From Prescottella equi (GTDB taxonomy: Bacteria > Actinomycetota > Actinomycetes > Mycobacteriales > Mycobacteriaceae), in contig NZ_JAIVAH010000005.1 in the NCBI RefSeq assembly GCF_020171745.1, positions 173,595 through 237,594 of the forward strand: a stretch of 64,000 nucleotides of DNA. Reading direction: 5' to 3'. The first letter of the stretch is position 1, and every line of letters begins with the position of its first letter. The notes beneath the pieces were generated by a model. That model ran no database searches, was not told the DNA's origin, and saw only the letters and a list, made by a program, of their open reading frames with translations. Below are positions 25,436 to 33,739 of the stretch, piece by piece. A program made the position numbers and the translations under genes.

Positions 25436-27103
25436 TCAGCGCGTGAACGTCGACGTCACCTCGGGTGAGGCGTTGCCGTACGCATCGACCGCAACGACCT
25501 TGGCCTCGTACGTGTCGCCTGCCGCCGCGTCCGGAACGGGGATGTCGAGGCTGTTCGGGCGCGGCATGAAGTAGAAGTCCGACAGCACCTTCGACGACAC
25601 GACCTTGGCGCCGGTGGTCGTATTCGTGATGTCGACGCGATAGTGGTGCACCATCTGGTCGTCCCGCGCCTGGGCTATCCGGACGGCCGTGGCACCGTCC
25701 TCGCCTGCCACCATCGACAGCGGGGTCGGCGTCGTGAACTCCGGAGCCACCGTGTTGCGCGCCGCGGACGTGTACCGGAAGTTGTCCTTGATCTGCTGGC
25801 TCGTCGCCCCGTTCAGCTCGACCGTCCAACTCGAGCCGCTCAGCGTGCCCGCGCTCGCGTACGGCGGCTGCCAGCTGGCCGACCACTGCCCGCCGGTGTA
25901 GATGTCGTGCTCGTCGGCGGCCATGTTGATCCGACCGATCTCGGTGCGATCCGCGTAGACGTCGACGAACAACGCTTGCGCGGTGGGTGATTCGAATCGG
26001 TCGGCCAGACCGGACTCGGTGACCATCTGGTACCCGTGGTCGATCTCGATGTACGACATCGAACCGTCGTTCACCGACGTGAAGTCCCGCTGATGGATCG
26101 CCCGGTCGTCGTTGTTGTTCAGGTGCGAATGACCGGAGAACACGATGGCCTGAGGGTAGGCCTTCAGGTCCTCCGCCAGCCGCGGATTGGACGCCTGCTG
26201 ACCGTCCATCGTGGTACCGGTGGTGGGTCGATGCCCCTGCACGAGAATGGGCTTGGCGACGTTCGCCGGGTCGGCAGTGATCGCCGCCAGCCGGCCCTTC
26301 AGCCAGTCGCGCTGCGCGGTGTCACCGTTGTAGGTCTCGGTGTTCACGGTGAAGACGGGCACGCCGTTGACGTTCGATTCGTAGTAGCCGCCGCCCGAAT
26401 CCGGGAACCACTCCCGCGGATAGCCTGCCCGGACATCGTCGAGGTACGCGTCGTGGTTGCCGTACGACATCAGCACCTGGGTGTCGGTCATGCCCTTGCG
26501 CTCCAGGTTCTCCTGGAAGATTCGCGAGACGATCTCGTGGTCCGCGCCCTTGCCGTTCCAGTTGTCGTTGATCATGTCGCCGTTGGACAGGATCGCGTCG
26601 GGCTTCGGGAAGATCGACCCGATGGTGTCGAAGAAGCTCTTGTACTTCTCGGTGTTGTTCTCGTAGTCGCCGATGTGGACGTCCGACATGACGACCAATT
26701 GCGCGATCGGCTTCTCCGACGTCCGGATCAGGTATCCGAACGAGACCGGCGTGCTGGCCTTCTCACCACGGAACGCCACCGCGGTCACGTTCGTGTCTGC
26801 GGCGATCTTCAGTGCGCGGCCCGGAACGTAGGCCTGGCTGTCCGCGGTCGGCGTCGTGCCGTCGAGCGTGTAGCGGACGGTCGTCCCCCACTCGGTGTCG
26901 AACTTCAGCTCGACAGGGTGCTCGTAACGTCCGCCGGGAACGCTGACGCCCGGCGCGGCGGGCACCGCGTCGTTCTCTCCGACCGAGCCACCCCACTCGC
27001 TTCCGAGGCTTCCGGCGCTACCCCACACGGGGCCCGCCTGGGCTACGCCGGGTGCGGCCAGCGCCGCGGTCACTGCGGCAATCACAAGTGTCTTGCGTTT
27101 CAC
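25436..27103 (-). CDS. Secreted metallophosphoesterase with chitobiase-type N-terminal domain
   Basis: This 555-residue protein has a signal peptide (MKRKTLVIAAV...GVAQA, cleavage near residue 23). A chitobiase/beta-hexosaminidase C-terminal-like domain follows (YEHPVELKFDTEWGTTVRYTLDGTTPT). Next is a calcineurin-like phosphoesterase core: DVHIGD near 138, SNGDMIND, GNHDAY near 213, VQGHR and GHSHLNN near 323. The C-terminus looks like a fibronectin-type or Ig-like domain. It hydrolyses a phosphoester outside the cell; the substrate is unknown. A palindrome 44 bp upstream resembles HutC-type operators. Confidence 0.9.
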   Translation of the reverse strand: MKRKTLVIAAVTAALAAPGVAQAGPVWGSAGSLGSEWGGSVGENDAVPAAPGVSVPGGRYEHPVELKFDTEWGTTVRYTLDGTTPTADSQAYVPGRALKIAADTNVTAVAFRGEKASTPVSFGYLIRTSEKPIAQLVVMSDVHIGDYENNTEKYKSFFDTIGSIFPKPDAILSNGDMINDNWNGKGADHEIVSRIFQENLERKGMTDTQVLMSYGNHDAYLDDVRAGYPREWFPDSGGGYYESNVNGVPVFTVNTETYNGDTAQRDWLKGRLAAITADPANVAKPILVQGHRPTTGTTMDGQQASNPRLAEDLKAYPQAIVFSGHSHLNNNDDRAIHQRDFTSVNDGSMSYIEIDHGYQMVTESGLADRFESPTAQALFVDVYADRTEIGRINMAADEHDIYTGGQWSASWQPPYASAGTLSGSSWTVELNGATSQQIKDNFRYTSAARNTVAPEFTTPTPLSMVAGEDGATAVRIAQARDDQMVHHYRVDITNTTTGAKVVSSKVLSDFYFMPRPNSLDIPVPDAAAGDTYEAKVVAVDAYGNASPEVTSTFTR

Positions 27104-27411
27104 GAGAGTTCCTTGTCTTCGGCTGCGGCACCAACTCGAACCGCCAATTGGTCTGGACCAATCAAGCTAGGCGGCCTCGGGCACGAGACGGTTGTGCCCG
27201 CTCCGACCACCCGGTGAAGAAAGGGTGAACATCGCAAATCCGGCATCGATGCCGGTCGCGTGACGGCCCCACCTCGAACACCGGACGGATGCAACCGATT
27301 TCGAGCACCCAAACCAGCTCCGCCGCAGCGACTTCCCTGCGATACTGGGCGCGCTTCGCCGCCCGGCGGGACAGCACTCCCCAGGCGGATCGGTCCCCCG
27401 AAGGAGGCCCC
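27104..27411. other. Divergent promoter region, metallophosphoesterase / PI-PLC
   Basis: This 308-bp gap separates two divergent secreted-enzyme genes. Apart from the palindrome at 27147-27162 and the ribosome binding site of the PI-PLC gene (AAGGAGG), I see no ORF with coding character and no RNA gene. Confidence 0.6.
27147..27162. promoter_or_regulatory. HutC/DasR-like operator ATTGGTC-TG-GACCAAT
   Basis: ATTGGTCTGGACCAAT is a 7-2-7 palindrome. Its core TGGTCTGGACCA differs by one base from TGGTCTAGACCA, the core bound by HutC-subfamily GntR regulators such as DasR, and is similar to PhnF sites. It lies 44 bp upstream of the metallophosphoesterase start. No GntR gene lies in the window. 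Confidence 0.55.
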
Positions 27412-28440
27412 ATGCCCGACGCCGCACCTCGCACAGGACGTCGCACCGTGCTTCGGGCACTCGCGGCGAGCCCACTGCTGCTCACCCTTCCCACGCACCT
27501 CCCGGTCGCATCGGCCGCATCCAGCGTCAGCAGTGCCGACCTGGCGGCGGGCAGCTTCGGCCGCGGCGACCTCGACACGGCGTCGGCCCCCGACTGGATG
27601 CGTCTCGTGCCCGACAGCGCGAATCTTGCGGAGCTCTCGATTCCCGGCACCCACGACTCGATGGCGCACAACGCGTCGATTCCGACACTCACCCAGGACT
27701 TCGATCTGTCCACTCAGCTCCGGTCCGGGGTGCGTGTGCTCGACATCCGCACCCGACACTTCCGGGACGTGTTCCCGATCCATCACGGCCCCGAGTACCT
27801 GCACGCCAACTTCACCGACGTCGTGCGGACCGTGGCCGCGTTCCTCCAGGCGAATCCGAGCGAGACCGTGCTCATGCGGCTGAAGAGGGAGCACACGGAA
27901 GAGGAGAACACCCGGACCTACCAGGCAACCCTGGACTGGTACATCCACGACAACCCCGAGACCCGCGATCTGCTGGCCGTACACCTGTGGACGCCATCCG
28001 CAGGCTACGACGGACGCATCCCGGGGCTCGGTGGGATCCGCGGCAAGATCGTCGTGCTGCAGGACTTCACCGCCACCACCGCGTACGGACCGAGGTGGGC
28101 GGGCCCGCACACGGACATCCAGGACGACTTCGAGCTGCCGAATCTTGCCGCGGTCGAGGCGAAGTGGGACAAGGCGCGCACCCAGTTCGAGCGGGCGGCC
28201 GTCGGCGCGTCGCACACTCTTTTCATCAACCACCTGAGCGCCACCGGCGCCACCCCCGCGGTGATGGCCACGGGCACCGTGCCGATCACGGTTGCCAAGG
28301 GGGTTCCCGGCACACCGGGGATGCTCGCCCGCGCCGAGGACTACCTACGAGCGACCGGCACCGGCCGCACCGGCGCCGTGATGGCCGACTTCCCGACCGC
28401 CGCGCTGGTGGAGACGATCATCGCCCGCAACTTCGGCTGA
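27412..28440 (+). CDS. Secreted phosphatidylinositol-specific phospholipase C
   Basis: The 342-residue protein has a Tat-type leader (TGRRTVLRALAASPLLL) and the PI-PLC X domain. The catalytic histidines are in IPGTHDSMA (about residue 81) and PIHHGPEYLH (about 124), with LDIRTRHF between them. It cleaves phosphatidylinositol or a related lipid to diacylglycerol and an inositol phosphate outside the membrane. ATG 27412 has AAGGAGG 5 nt upstream. It is divergent from the metallophosphoesterase and 108 bp ahead of a secreted tyrosine phosphatase. Confidence 0.88.
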   Translation: MPDAAPRTGRRTVLRALAASPLLLTLPTHLPVASAASSVSSADLAAGSFGRGDLDTASAPDWMRLVPDSANLAELSIPGTHDSMAHNASIPTLTQDFDLSTQLRSGVRVLDIRTRHFRDVFPIHHGPEYLHANFTDVVRTVAAFLQANPSETVLMRLKREHTEEENTRTYQATLDWYIHDNPETRDLLAVHLWTPSAGYDGRIPGLGGIRGKIVVLQDFTATTAYGPRWAGPHTDIQDDFELPNLAAVEAKWDKARTQFERAAVGASHTLFINHLSATGATPAVMATGTVPITVAKGVPGTPGMLARAEDYLRATGTGRTGAVMADFPTAALVETIIARNFG

Positions 28441-28548
28441 CGGCGGGGCCTGCCCATTCGGCGGACAGAACGGGCCGTGAGCAGCTAGCCTCCCAGCGAA
28501 TCCGCGGCGGCACCGGGCCGTTCGCACGACCGGCACCGACGAGGACCC

Positions 28549-29376
28549 ATGCGATCCACACGTACTGCGTTCAACCGACTGTTACTGCTGACTGTGGGTG
28601 TACTCGCCCTGGTCGCGCCGATCGTCGCCGCACCGCTCGCAAGCGCCGACCCTGTCGCCCCCACCGCGATCCGACTCGAGGGCGCCAAGAACTTCCGCGA
28701 CATCGGCGGCTACGAGACGTCCGACGGCAGAACGGTCCGCACCGGGCTGGTCTACCGGGCCAACAAGCTCACCTCCCTCACCGACGCCGATCTCGCGAAG
28801 CTCACCGCCGCGAACGTCACGCTCGACGTCGATCTGCGAAACATGTGGGAGCGCAAGGACGATCCCGACCGCCTCCCCGAGGGCGTCCGCTATCAGGTGG
28901 CCGACGTCGTCTCGTTCGAGCACGGCATCGCGTTCCACGAGTTCGTGCCGCTCACGCTGGGCCGCGCGTTGGTCGACGCGGCGGTGAACGGGTCGTCGGA
29001 CATCGGCCAGTCCATCGGCTACCCGTTCATGGTCACCTACCGCGGCGCGGACGTCGCCTTCCGCGACCTGCTGACCGCGATCGCCGGCAACACCGACGGC
29101 GCCACCGTCTACCACTGCAGCGCAGGCAAGGACCGCACCGGCTGGGGCACCGCCGTCCTGCTCAGCCTGCTCGGCGTCCCGAAGGCCACCGTCTACCAGG
29201 ACTTCCTCGCCAGCAACACGTACCTCGGTCGCGACGACGCCGTCGAGAAGTCGTGGCTCGACGCCGCATTCGCTCAGGTCGACCGGTTGTACGGTGGTGT
29301 CGAGAACTACGTGCGGAAGGGCCTCGGCGTCGATCAGCAGACCATCGACACCCTGCGGGCTCGTCTGCTCGTCTGA
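28549..29376 (+). CDS. Secreted tyrosine-protein phosphatase (PtpB/IphP-like)
   Basis: The 275-residue protein has a signal peptide ending near LASA, then the Y_phosphatase3 layout: NFRDIGGYETSDGRTVRTGLVYRAN, LDVDLRNMWERK, and the P-loop HCSAGKDRTG with Cys190 and Arg196. Relatives include MptpB and IphP, which remove phosphate from tyrosine, phosphoinositides or other esters. Its neighbour is a PI-PLC, so a phosphoinositide-type substrate is conceivable, but this is inference. Confidence 0.88.
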   Translation: MRSTRTAFNRLLLLTVGVLALVAPIVAAPLASADPVAPTAIRLEGAKNFRDIGGYETSDGRTVRTGLVYRANKLTSLTDADLAKLTAANVTLDVDLRNMWERKDDPDRLPEGVRYQVADVVSFEHGIAFHEFVPLTLGRALVDAAVNGSSDIGQSIGYPFMVTYRGADVAFRDLLTAIAGNTDGATVYHCSAGKDRTGWGTAVLLSLLGVPKATVYQDFLASNTYLGRDDAVEKSWLDAAFAQVDRLYGGVENYVRKGLGVDQQTIDTLRARLLV

Positions 29377-29405
29377 CCCCCACAGCCTCGGAAGGGCGTG
29401 ACCCG

Positions 29406-29924
29406 ATGGATCCGATCGACCGACTGCGGGACGAGATCGCGCGGAGCGAACTGCTCACCGCGCCGCAGAGCGCCGACGGATTCGTCTTCGGTACCGGCCG
29501 GATGCGGTCCCTCGGAGCCGACGTCACCGTCAACGTCGACCCCGAACTCGACGACCGGTCCGACCTCGACACCGGTGTGCTGCTGGCCGCCGTCGAACGA
29601 CTCCTCACGGTTACGCCGCACCAGTGGCACCGGATCGTCGACTCGATCGCCGAGGAGATCGAAGAGGCCGTCGGTGACCAGCCGATTCACGAGACCACCG
29701 ACCTGCGCGACGACCTGTCACTGGAGTCCACAGTGGTCTTCCACGACGCGGTCCTACTGTGCTTCGCATCGCCGAAACAGTTCCCCGACAGCTGGATCCG
29801 CGCCCAGCTCGACGAGGAGCTCGCGGTCGACGAGGTCGCCGTGGACGAGAAGGACGACGACACCGAGGTCGTCGAGGTCGGGTCCCTCGACGACCTCCTG
29901 GACCACCTCTCCGAGGACCGCTAG
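29406..29924 (+). CDS. Acidic protein of unknown function
   Basis: I do not recognise this 172-residue protein. It is strongly acidic, with no signal peptide or membrane segment. The C-terminal third is a run of Asp/Glu-rich stretches (VDEVAVDEKDDDTEV). ATG 29406 follows GGAAGGG at a usable distance and 29 bp after the phosphatase stop. Its TAG stop overlaps the TAG stop of the converging ABC exporter gene inside one CTAG. Confidence 0.6.
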   Translation: MDPIDRLRDEIARSELLTAPQSADGFVFGTGRMRSLGADVTVNVDPELDDRSDLDTGVLLAAVERLLTVTPHQWHRIVDSIAEEIEEAVGDQPIHETTDLRDDLSLESTVVFHDAVLLCFASPKQFPDSWIRAQLDEELAVDEVAVDEKDDDTEVVEVGSLDDLLDHLSEDR

Positions 29925-31699
29925 GTGGGAGAGACGACCCGATCTGCCGCGCCTTCCCACGCCGCCCACAGCTGCGCGTAACGCCCACCCGCCGAGACCA
30001 ATTCGGCGGGAGTGCCCTGCTCGACGATCCGGCCGTGCTCGAGCACCACGACCCGGTCGGCGGATGCCGCCTGGGTGAGCCGGTGCGCGACGACGAGCGT
30101 GGTCCGGCCCCGGGTAGCGGCGTCGGCGGCGCGCTCGAGTTCGCGGGCCCCGGCGCTGCCGGCCTCGGCGGTCGCCTCGTCGAGGATCGCCACGGCGGGA
30201 TCGGCCAGCACCAGTCGGGCCAGCGCCAGTTGCTGCGCCTGCGCCGCCGTGAGCGCGTGCCCGCCCTCGCCGACGACGGTGTCGAGTCCGTGCTCGAGCG
30301 CGTCTACCCACGACGACGCACCGACCGTGTCGAGCGCGGCGGTCACCTCGGCGTCCGACGCGTCCGGGCAGGCGAGCCGCAGGTCCTCGACCAGCGGCCC
30401 CGCGAACACGTGCACCTCCTGGCTGACGATCGCGACGTGCCGGCGCAGCGACTCGGCGCCCAACTCGCCCAACGGCACCCCACCGATCCGCACCGTCCCC
30501 GACGTCGGCGGCAGCGATCCGGCCGCGAGCACAGCGAGGGTCGACTTGCCGGCGCCCGTCGAACCGACCAGCGCCACCCGATCCCCCGGCGCGATGTGCA
30601 GGTCGATGCCGTGCAGCACCTCGTGGCCGCCGTCGTAGCTGTGCCGCACACCGATCAATTCGAGGGACGCGTCGGCGGGTTCGGCGCCCGTCGCGGCGTC
30701 CTCCGTCTCCGGGATCCCGACGACGCCGACGAGCCGGGCGAGGCTCGCGCCCGCCGACTGCACCTCGTCGAACGTGTACAGCAGCGCGCCGATCGGGTTG
30801 AACAGACGATGGAACAGCAGCGCCGCCGCCGTCGTCTGGCCCACGGTCACCATGTCCTGCTTCACCAGCGCGAAGCCCACCGCGAGAATCACGGCGAGCC
30901 CGACGAACTCGGCGCGGTTGCCGCGTCCGGCGAACCGGGTGAACAACCCGAACACGCCGACCGAGAGGTCGCGGGCGTCGCCCGATGCCCGGTCGATGTC
31001 CCCCAGGTGTCGTTCCTCGAGGCCGTACGCACGGACCGTGCGCACGCCCTGCATGCTGCTGACGAGGGCCTGCGACCGCCGGCCCATCGCGACACGCTCC
31101 TGCGCGTACAGCGGGCCGGACCGCGGCAGGTACCAGCGCAGCGCCAGCATGTACATCGGCAGCGCGACCATGCCCGCCAGGCCCAGTCGCCAGTCGATGC
31201 CGACCATCGTCGCCATGCTCAGCACCACCAGCAGCAGCGACGAGACCAGGCTCGGCACGACGTCCGCGACGGCCTTGCCGATCACCGCGACGTCGTCGCC
31301 GACGCGGGAGAGCAGATCGCCCTTGCCGACCCGTTCGATCGTCGGGATGGGCAGGCGCAGCGCGCGTCCCACCACCTGCTCACGCAGACCGGCGAGCGCG
31401 CCCTCCCCGAGCCGCGCAATGAGATACGACCCGAGGCCGGTGAGCGCGCCGGCGACGACCGCGGCGGCCGTGATGACCGCGACGACACCGACGATCGTCG
31501 ACGCCGGGGCGCCCTCGCGCACCCGGTCCACCAGGACACCGAACACGTACACCGGCACCACCGCGGCGGCGGCCGCGATCAGCCCGACGAGCAGCGTCAG
31601 CGCGGCCATCCCCTTGCGGCGGCCGAGCGCGTCGCGCAGCCAACGCCAACTGTCCGACGCCGACGCGATGGGTAGCAACTGCTGCTCCGGCGCGCTCAT
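29921..31699 (-). CDS. ABC exporter half-transporter with intact Walker A, degenerate signature
   Basis: The 592-residue protein has a six-helix ABC exporter membrane domain followed by an ATPase domain. Walker A is intact (LVGSTGAGKSTLA near 377), and Walker B with the catalytic Glu is intact (VAILDEATAE). The signature LSGGQ is replaced by LTAAQ (near 482), and the D-loop SALD is replaced by AEAG. The partner encoded just upstream has the opposite defects. The pair should form a heterodimer with one working ATP site. The genes overlap by 4 bp. The substrate is unknown; siderophore export is possible given the nearby locus and a weak iron box. Confidence 0.88.
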   Translation of the reverse strand: MSAPEQQLLPIASASDSWRWLRDALGRRKGMAALTLLVGLIAAAAAVVPVYVFGVLVDRVREGAPASTIVGVVAVITAAAVVAGALTGLGSYLIARLGEGALAGLREQVVGRALRLPIPTIERVGKGDLLSRVGDDVAVIGKAVADVVPSLVSSLLLVVLSMATMVGIDWRLGLAGMVALPMYMLALRWYLPRSGPLYAQERVAMGRRSQALVSSMQGVRTVRAYGLEERHLGDIDRASGDARDLSVGVFGLFTRFAGRGNRAEFVGLAVILAVGFALVKQDMVTVGQTTAAALLFHRLFNPIGALLYTFDEVQSAGASLARLVGVVGIPETEDAATGAEPADASLELIGVRHSYDGGHEVLHGIDLHIAPGDRVALVGSTGAGKSTLAVLAAGSLPPTSGTVRIGGVPLGELGAESLRRHVAIVSQEVHVFAGPLVEDLRLACPDASDAEVTAALDTVGASSWVDALEHGLDTVVGEGGHALTAAQAQQLALARLVLADPAVAILDEATAEAGSAGARELERAADAATRGRTTLVVAHRLTQAASADRVVVLEHGRIVEQGTPAELVSAGGRYAQLWAAWEGAADRVVSPT

Positions 31700-33393
31700 C
31701 GCAGCACCGCCTTCCGGTAGTTCTCATCGGTCGCGGACAGCCCGGCATGGGTGCCCTCGGCGGCGACGCGGCCGTCGACGAGGACCACGACGCGGTCGGT
31801 CACCGACAGCAGCGCGGGACTGCTGGTGACGAGGATCGTCGAGTGGGCGCGGGCGCCGTCGTGCCGGCTGGTGGCGATGCCGTCGGCGATCGCGTGCTCG
31901 GTGACGGCGTCGACCGCGGTGGTCGGGTCGTGCAGCACCATCACCGGCGCCTGCGCCGCGAGCGCCCGGGCGAGCGCGACGCGCTGCCGCTGACCACCGG
32001 ACAGGCTCGCGCCCCGATCGGTCACCTCGTGCTCGAGACCCTCCGGATGCGCATCGACGACATCGACGGCGGCCGACGCCCGCAACACGTCCCGCACCGC
32101 GTCGTGGTCGGCGTCGGGCGCCCCGGCGGTGACGTTGGAGTGCACGGTCCCGGCGAACAGGTCGGTGTGGTGCGGCTCGACCAGCACGGTGCTGCGCGCG
32201 TGCGTGAGGCCCAGATCGGCCAGCGCGACGCCGCCGACCCGGATCTCCCCGTCGTAGCGATCGGGGGGAACCTGCCCGGACAGGACGTCGGCGAGCGCCT
32301 CGGCGTCCTCCGGCCGATACGCGACGACGCCCAGCAGTTCGCCCGGAGCGACGGTGAGATCGACGTCGGTCAACGACCGGTAGGCAACCGACCGCAGTTC
32401 GACGTCGCTCGCGCCGGACGGCTCGGTGCCGCCGGCCGGCAGCAGCGGTTCGGCGTCGAGCACCAGTGCCAACCGATCCGCCGACGCCCGCGCGTTCGCG
32501 TAGAAGCCGGGCACCCGGGCCAGCATGCCGAGTGGTTCCACGATGAACTGCGACAGACCGACGACGGTGATCAGCTCACCGACCGAGATGCGGCCGTCGA
32601 GCGCGAACCAGCCCGCGAACCCGGCCACCGACACCGCGAGCAGCGCGCTGACCGTCATCGACACCCCGACGAACACCCCGGTCGCCTTCGCGGCCCGCAT
32701 CGTCGCGGCGAGCGCGTCCCGGCTGACATCGCGGTAGCGCCGCGCCGCGGTCGCCTCCGCCCCGATCCCGCGCAGCGGCCGCAGGCCACTGACCAGATCG
32801 GTGGCCATTCCGGCGGCCCGCGCGGTGGTGGCCTGCTGAGCGGACGCCCGACGCGTGATCAGCGGCGCCGCCAACTGCAGCAGACCGAGCATGACGGGCG
32901 TACCGACGAGCACCGCCAGACCGAGCGTCACGTCGATCCACAGCAGCGCGATCGCCGACGCCACCATCGCCGTCAGCGCCGCCGCGACGCGGGGCACGAC
33001 GTCGAGGATCCACGCCTCCTTGTCGGCGTCGGACGTCGAGACCGTCAGCAATTCACCCGCGCGCAGGTCGGTCCGCACGCCGCGCGGGTCGAGGATTCGG
33101 CCCGCGACCTCCACCCGCAACCGGTGCGCCTCCTGCTGGACGGCCAGCACGATGAAGCGTGCGCCGAACCGCCACGCCGAGGTGAGCACGACAAAGAGAA
33201 CGGCGAGCGCGGACAGCCACACGATCAGCGCCGTGACGTCCCCGGTCTCGACCGCACGGTCGACGATCACGCCGATCGCGATCGGGACCGCCGTCTCGGC
33301 GACCTGATGCAGGCTGACCAGGGCCGTCCCCGCGAGCAGGCGCCCCCGATTCCGTGCCAGCGTGCGGCGCAGAACCGCGGTACCACCTGCCAT
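31696..33393 (-). CDS. ABC exporter half-transporter with lost Walker A, intact signature
   Basis: The 565-residue partner also has an ABC exporter membrane domain (six segments up to about residue 290). In its ATPase domain the Walker A site reads GVVAYRPEDAEALA near residue 353, with no GxxGxGKS. Walker B is altered (VMVLHDPTTAVD, with His for Asp and Asp for the catalytic Glu). The signature LSGGQRQR (near 461) is perfect. ATG 33393 was chosen because GGAGG lies 4 nt upstream; the frame upstream runs through the promoter. It precedes and overlaps its partner gene. Confidence 0.85.
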   Translation of the reverse strand: MAGGTAVLRRTLARNRGRLLAGTALVSLHQVAETAVPIAIGVIVDRAVETGDVTALIVWLSALAVLFVVLTSAWRFGARFIVLAVQQEAHRLRVEVAGRILDPRGVRTDLRAGELLTVSTSDADKEAWILDVVPRVAAALTAMVASAIALLWIDVTLGLAVLVGTPVMLGLLQLAAPLITRRASAQQATTARAAGMATDLVSGLRPLRGIGAEATAARRYRDVSRDALAATMRAAKATGVFVGVSMTVSALLAVSVAGFAGWFALDGRISVGELITVVGLSQFIVEPLGMLARVPGFYANARASADRLALVLDAEPLLPAGGTEPSGASDVELRSVAYRSLTDVDLTVAPGELLGVVAYRPEDAEALADVLSGQVPPDRYDGEIRVGGVALADLGLTHARSTVLVEPHHTDLFAGTVHSNVTAGAPDADHDAVRDVLRASAAVDVVDAHPEGLEHEVTDRGASLSGGQRQRVALARALAAQAPVMVLHDPTTAVDAVTEHAIADGIATSRHDGARAHSTILVTSSPALLSVTDRVVVLVDGRVAAEGTHAGLSATDENYRKAVLR

Positions 33394-33418
33394 CAACCCT
33401 CCAGCCCTCGACAACAGC

Positions 33419-33437
33419 GTAGGTAAGTAGACCCTAA
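33419..33437. promoter_or_regulatory. Weak iron-box-like palindrome before the ABC exporter
   Basis: GTAGGTAAGTAGACCCTAA matches about 13 of 19 positions of the IdeR/DmdR consensus but lacks the central GGCTAA core. It lies 26 bp upstream of the exporter start. If real, it would tie the exporter to the iron regulon. Confidence 0.3.
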
Positions 33438-33531
33438 CCCGACGGTGAGTGGCGCCGACCGGGGCGGTTCTCATAGAGTCGCAGTCAGGAACTACCTGCT
33501 AGTCAAGTAGCAGCAAGCCGGAAGGAACAAG

Positions 33532-33705
33532 ATGGCCGCGAAGACGACCGCCGAGAACGAGATCGCGGACGAGGACCTCGAACCCGTAGCCGACGAAACC
33601 GCTCGACAGGCTCAGCGGGTCGTCGCCGCATACGCCACGGATGCCGACGAGTGCCGCATGCTGCTCTCGATGCTCGGCATCGCGCCGGCCGCCAAGCTCG
33701 ACTGA
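33532..33705 (+). CDS. Small acidic protein preceding otsA (57 residues)
   Basis: An uninterrupted 57-codon frame starts at ATG 33532 with GAAGGA about 6 nt upstream and stops 34 bp before otsA. The product starts [20 protein letters not shown] and continues as a probable helix ([27 protein letters not shown]). I recall a similarly small gene of unknown function ahead of otsA in mycobacteria (Rv3489), which supports its reality. It is too short for most gene finders. The function is unknown. Confidence 0.6.
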   Translation: MAAKTTAENEIADEDLEPVADETARQAQRVVAAYATDADECRMLLSMLGIAPAAKLD

Positions 33706-33739
33706 CGCACCACAAACCGAGGAAAGAGTAGGGGTATCC

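Noticed and set aside
29759..31675. Plus-strand frame of 638 codons opposite the ABC exporter
   Set aside because: It is a shadow of the exporter gene; the exporter motifs are clear on the minus strand.
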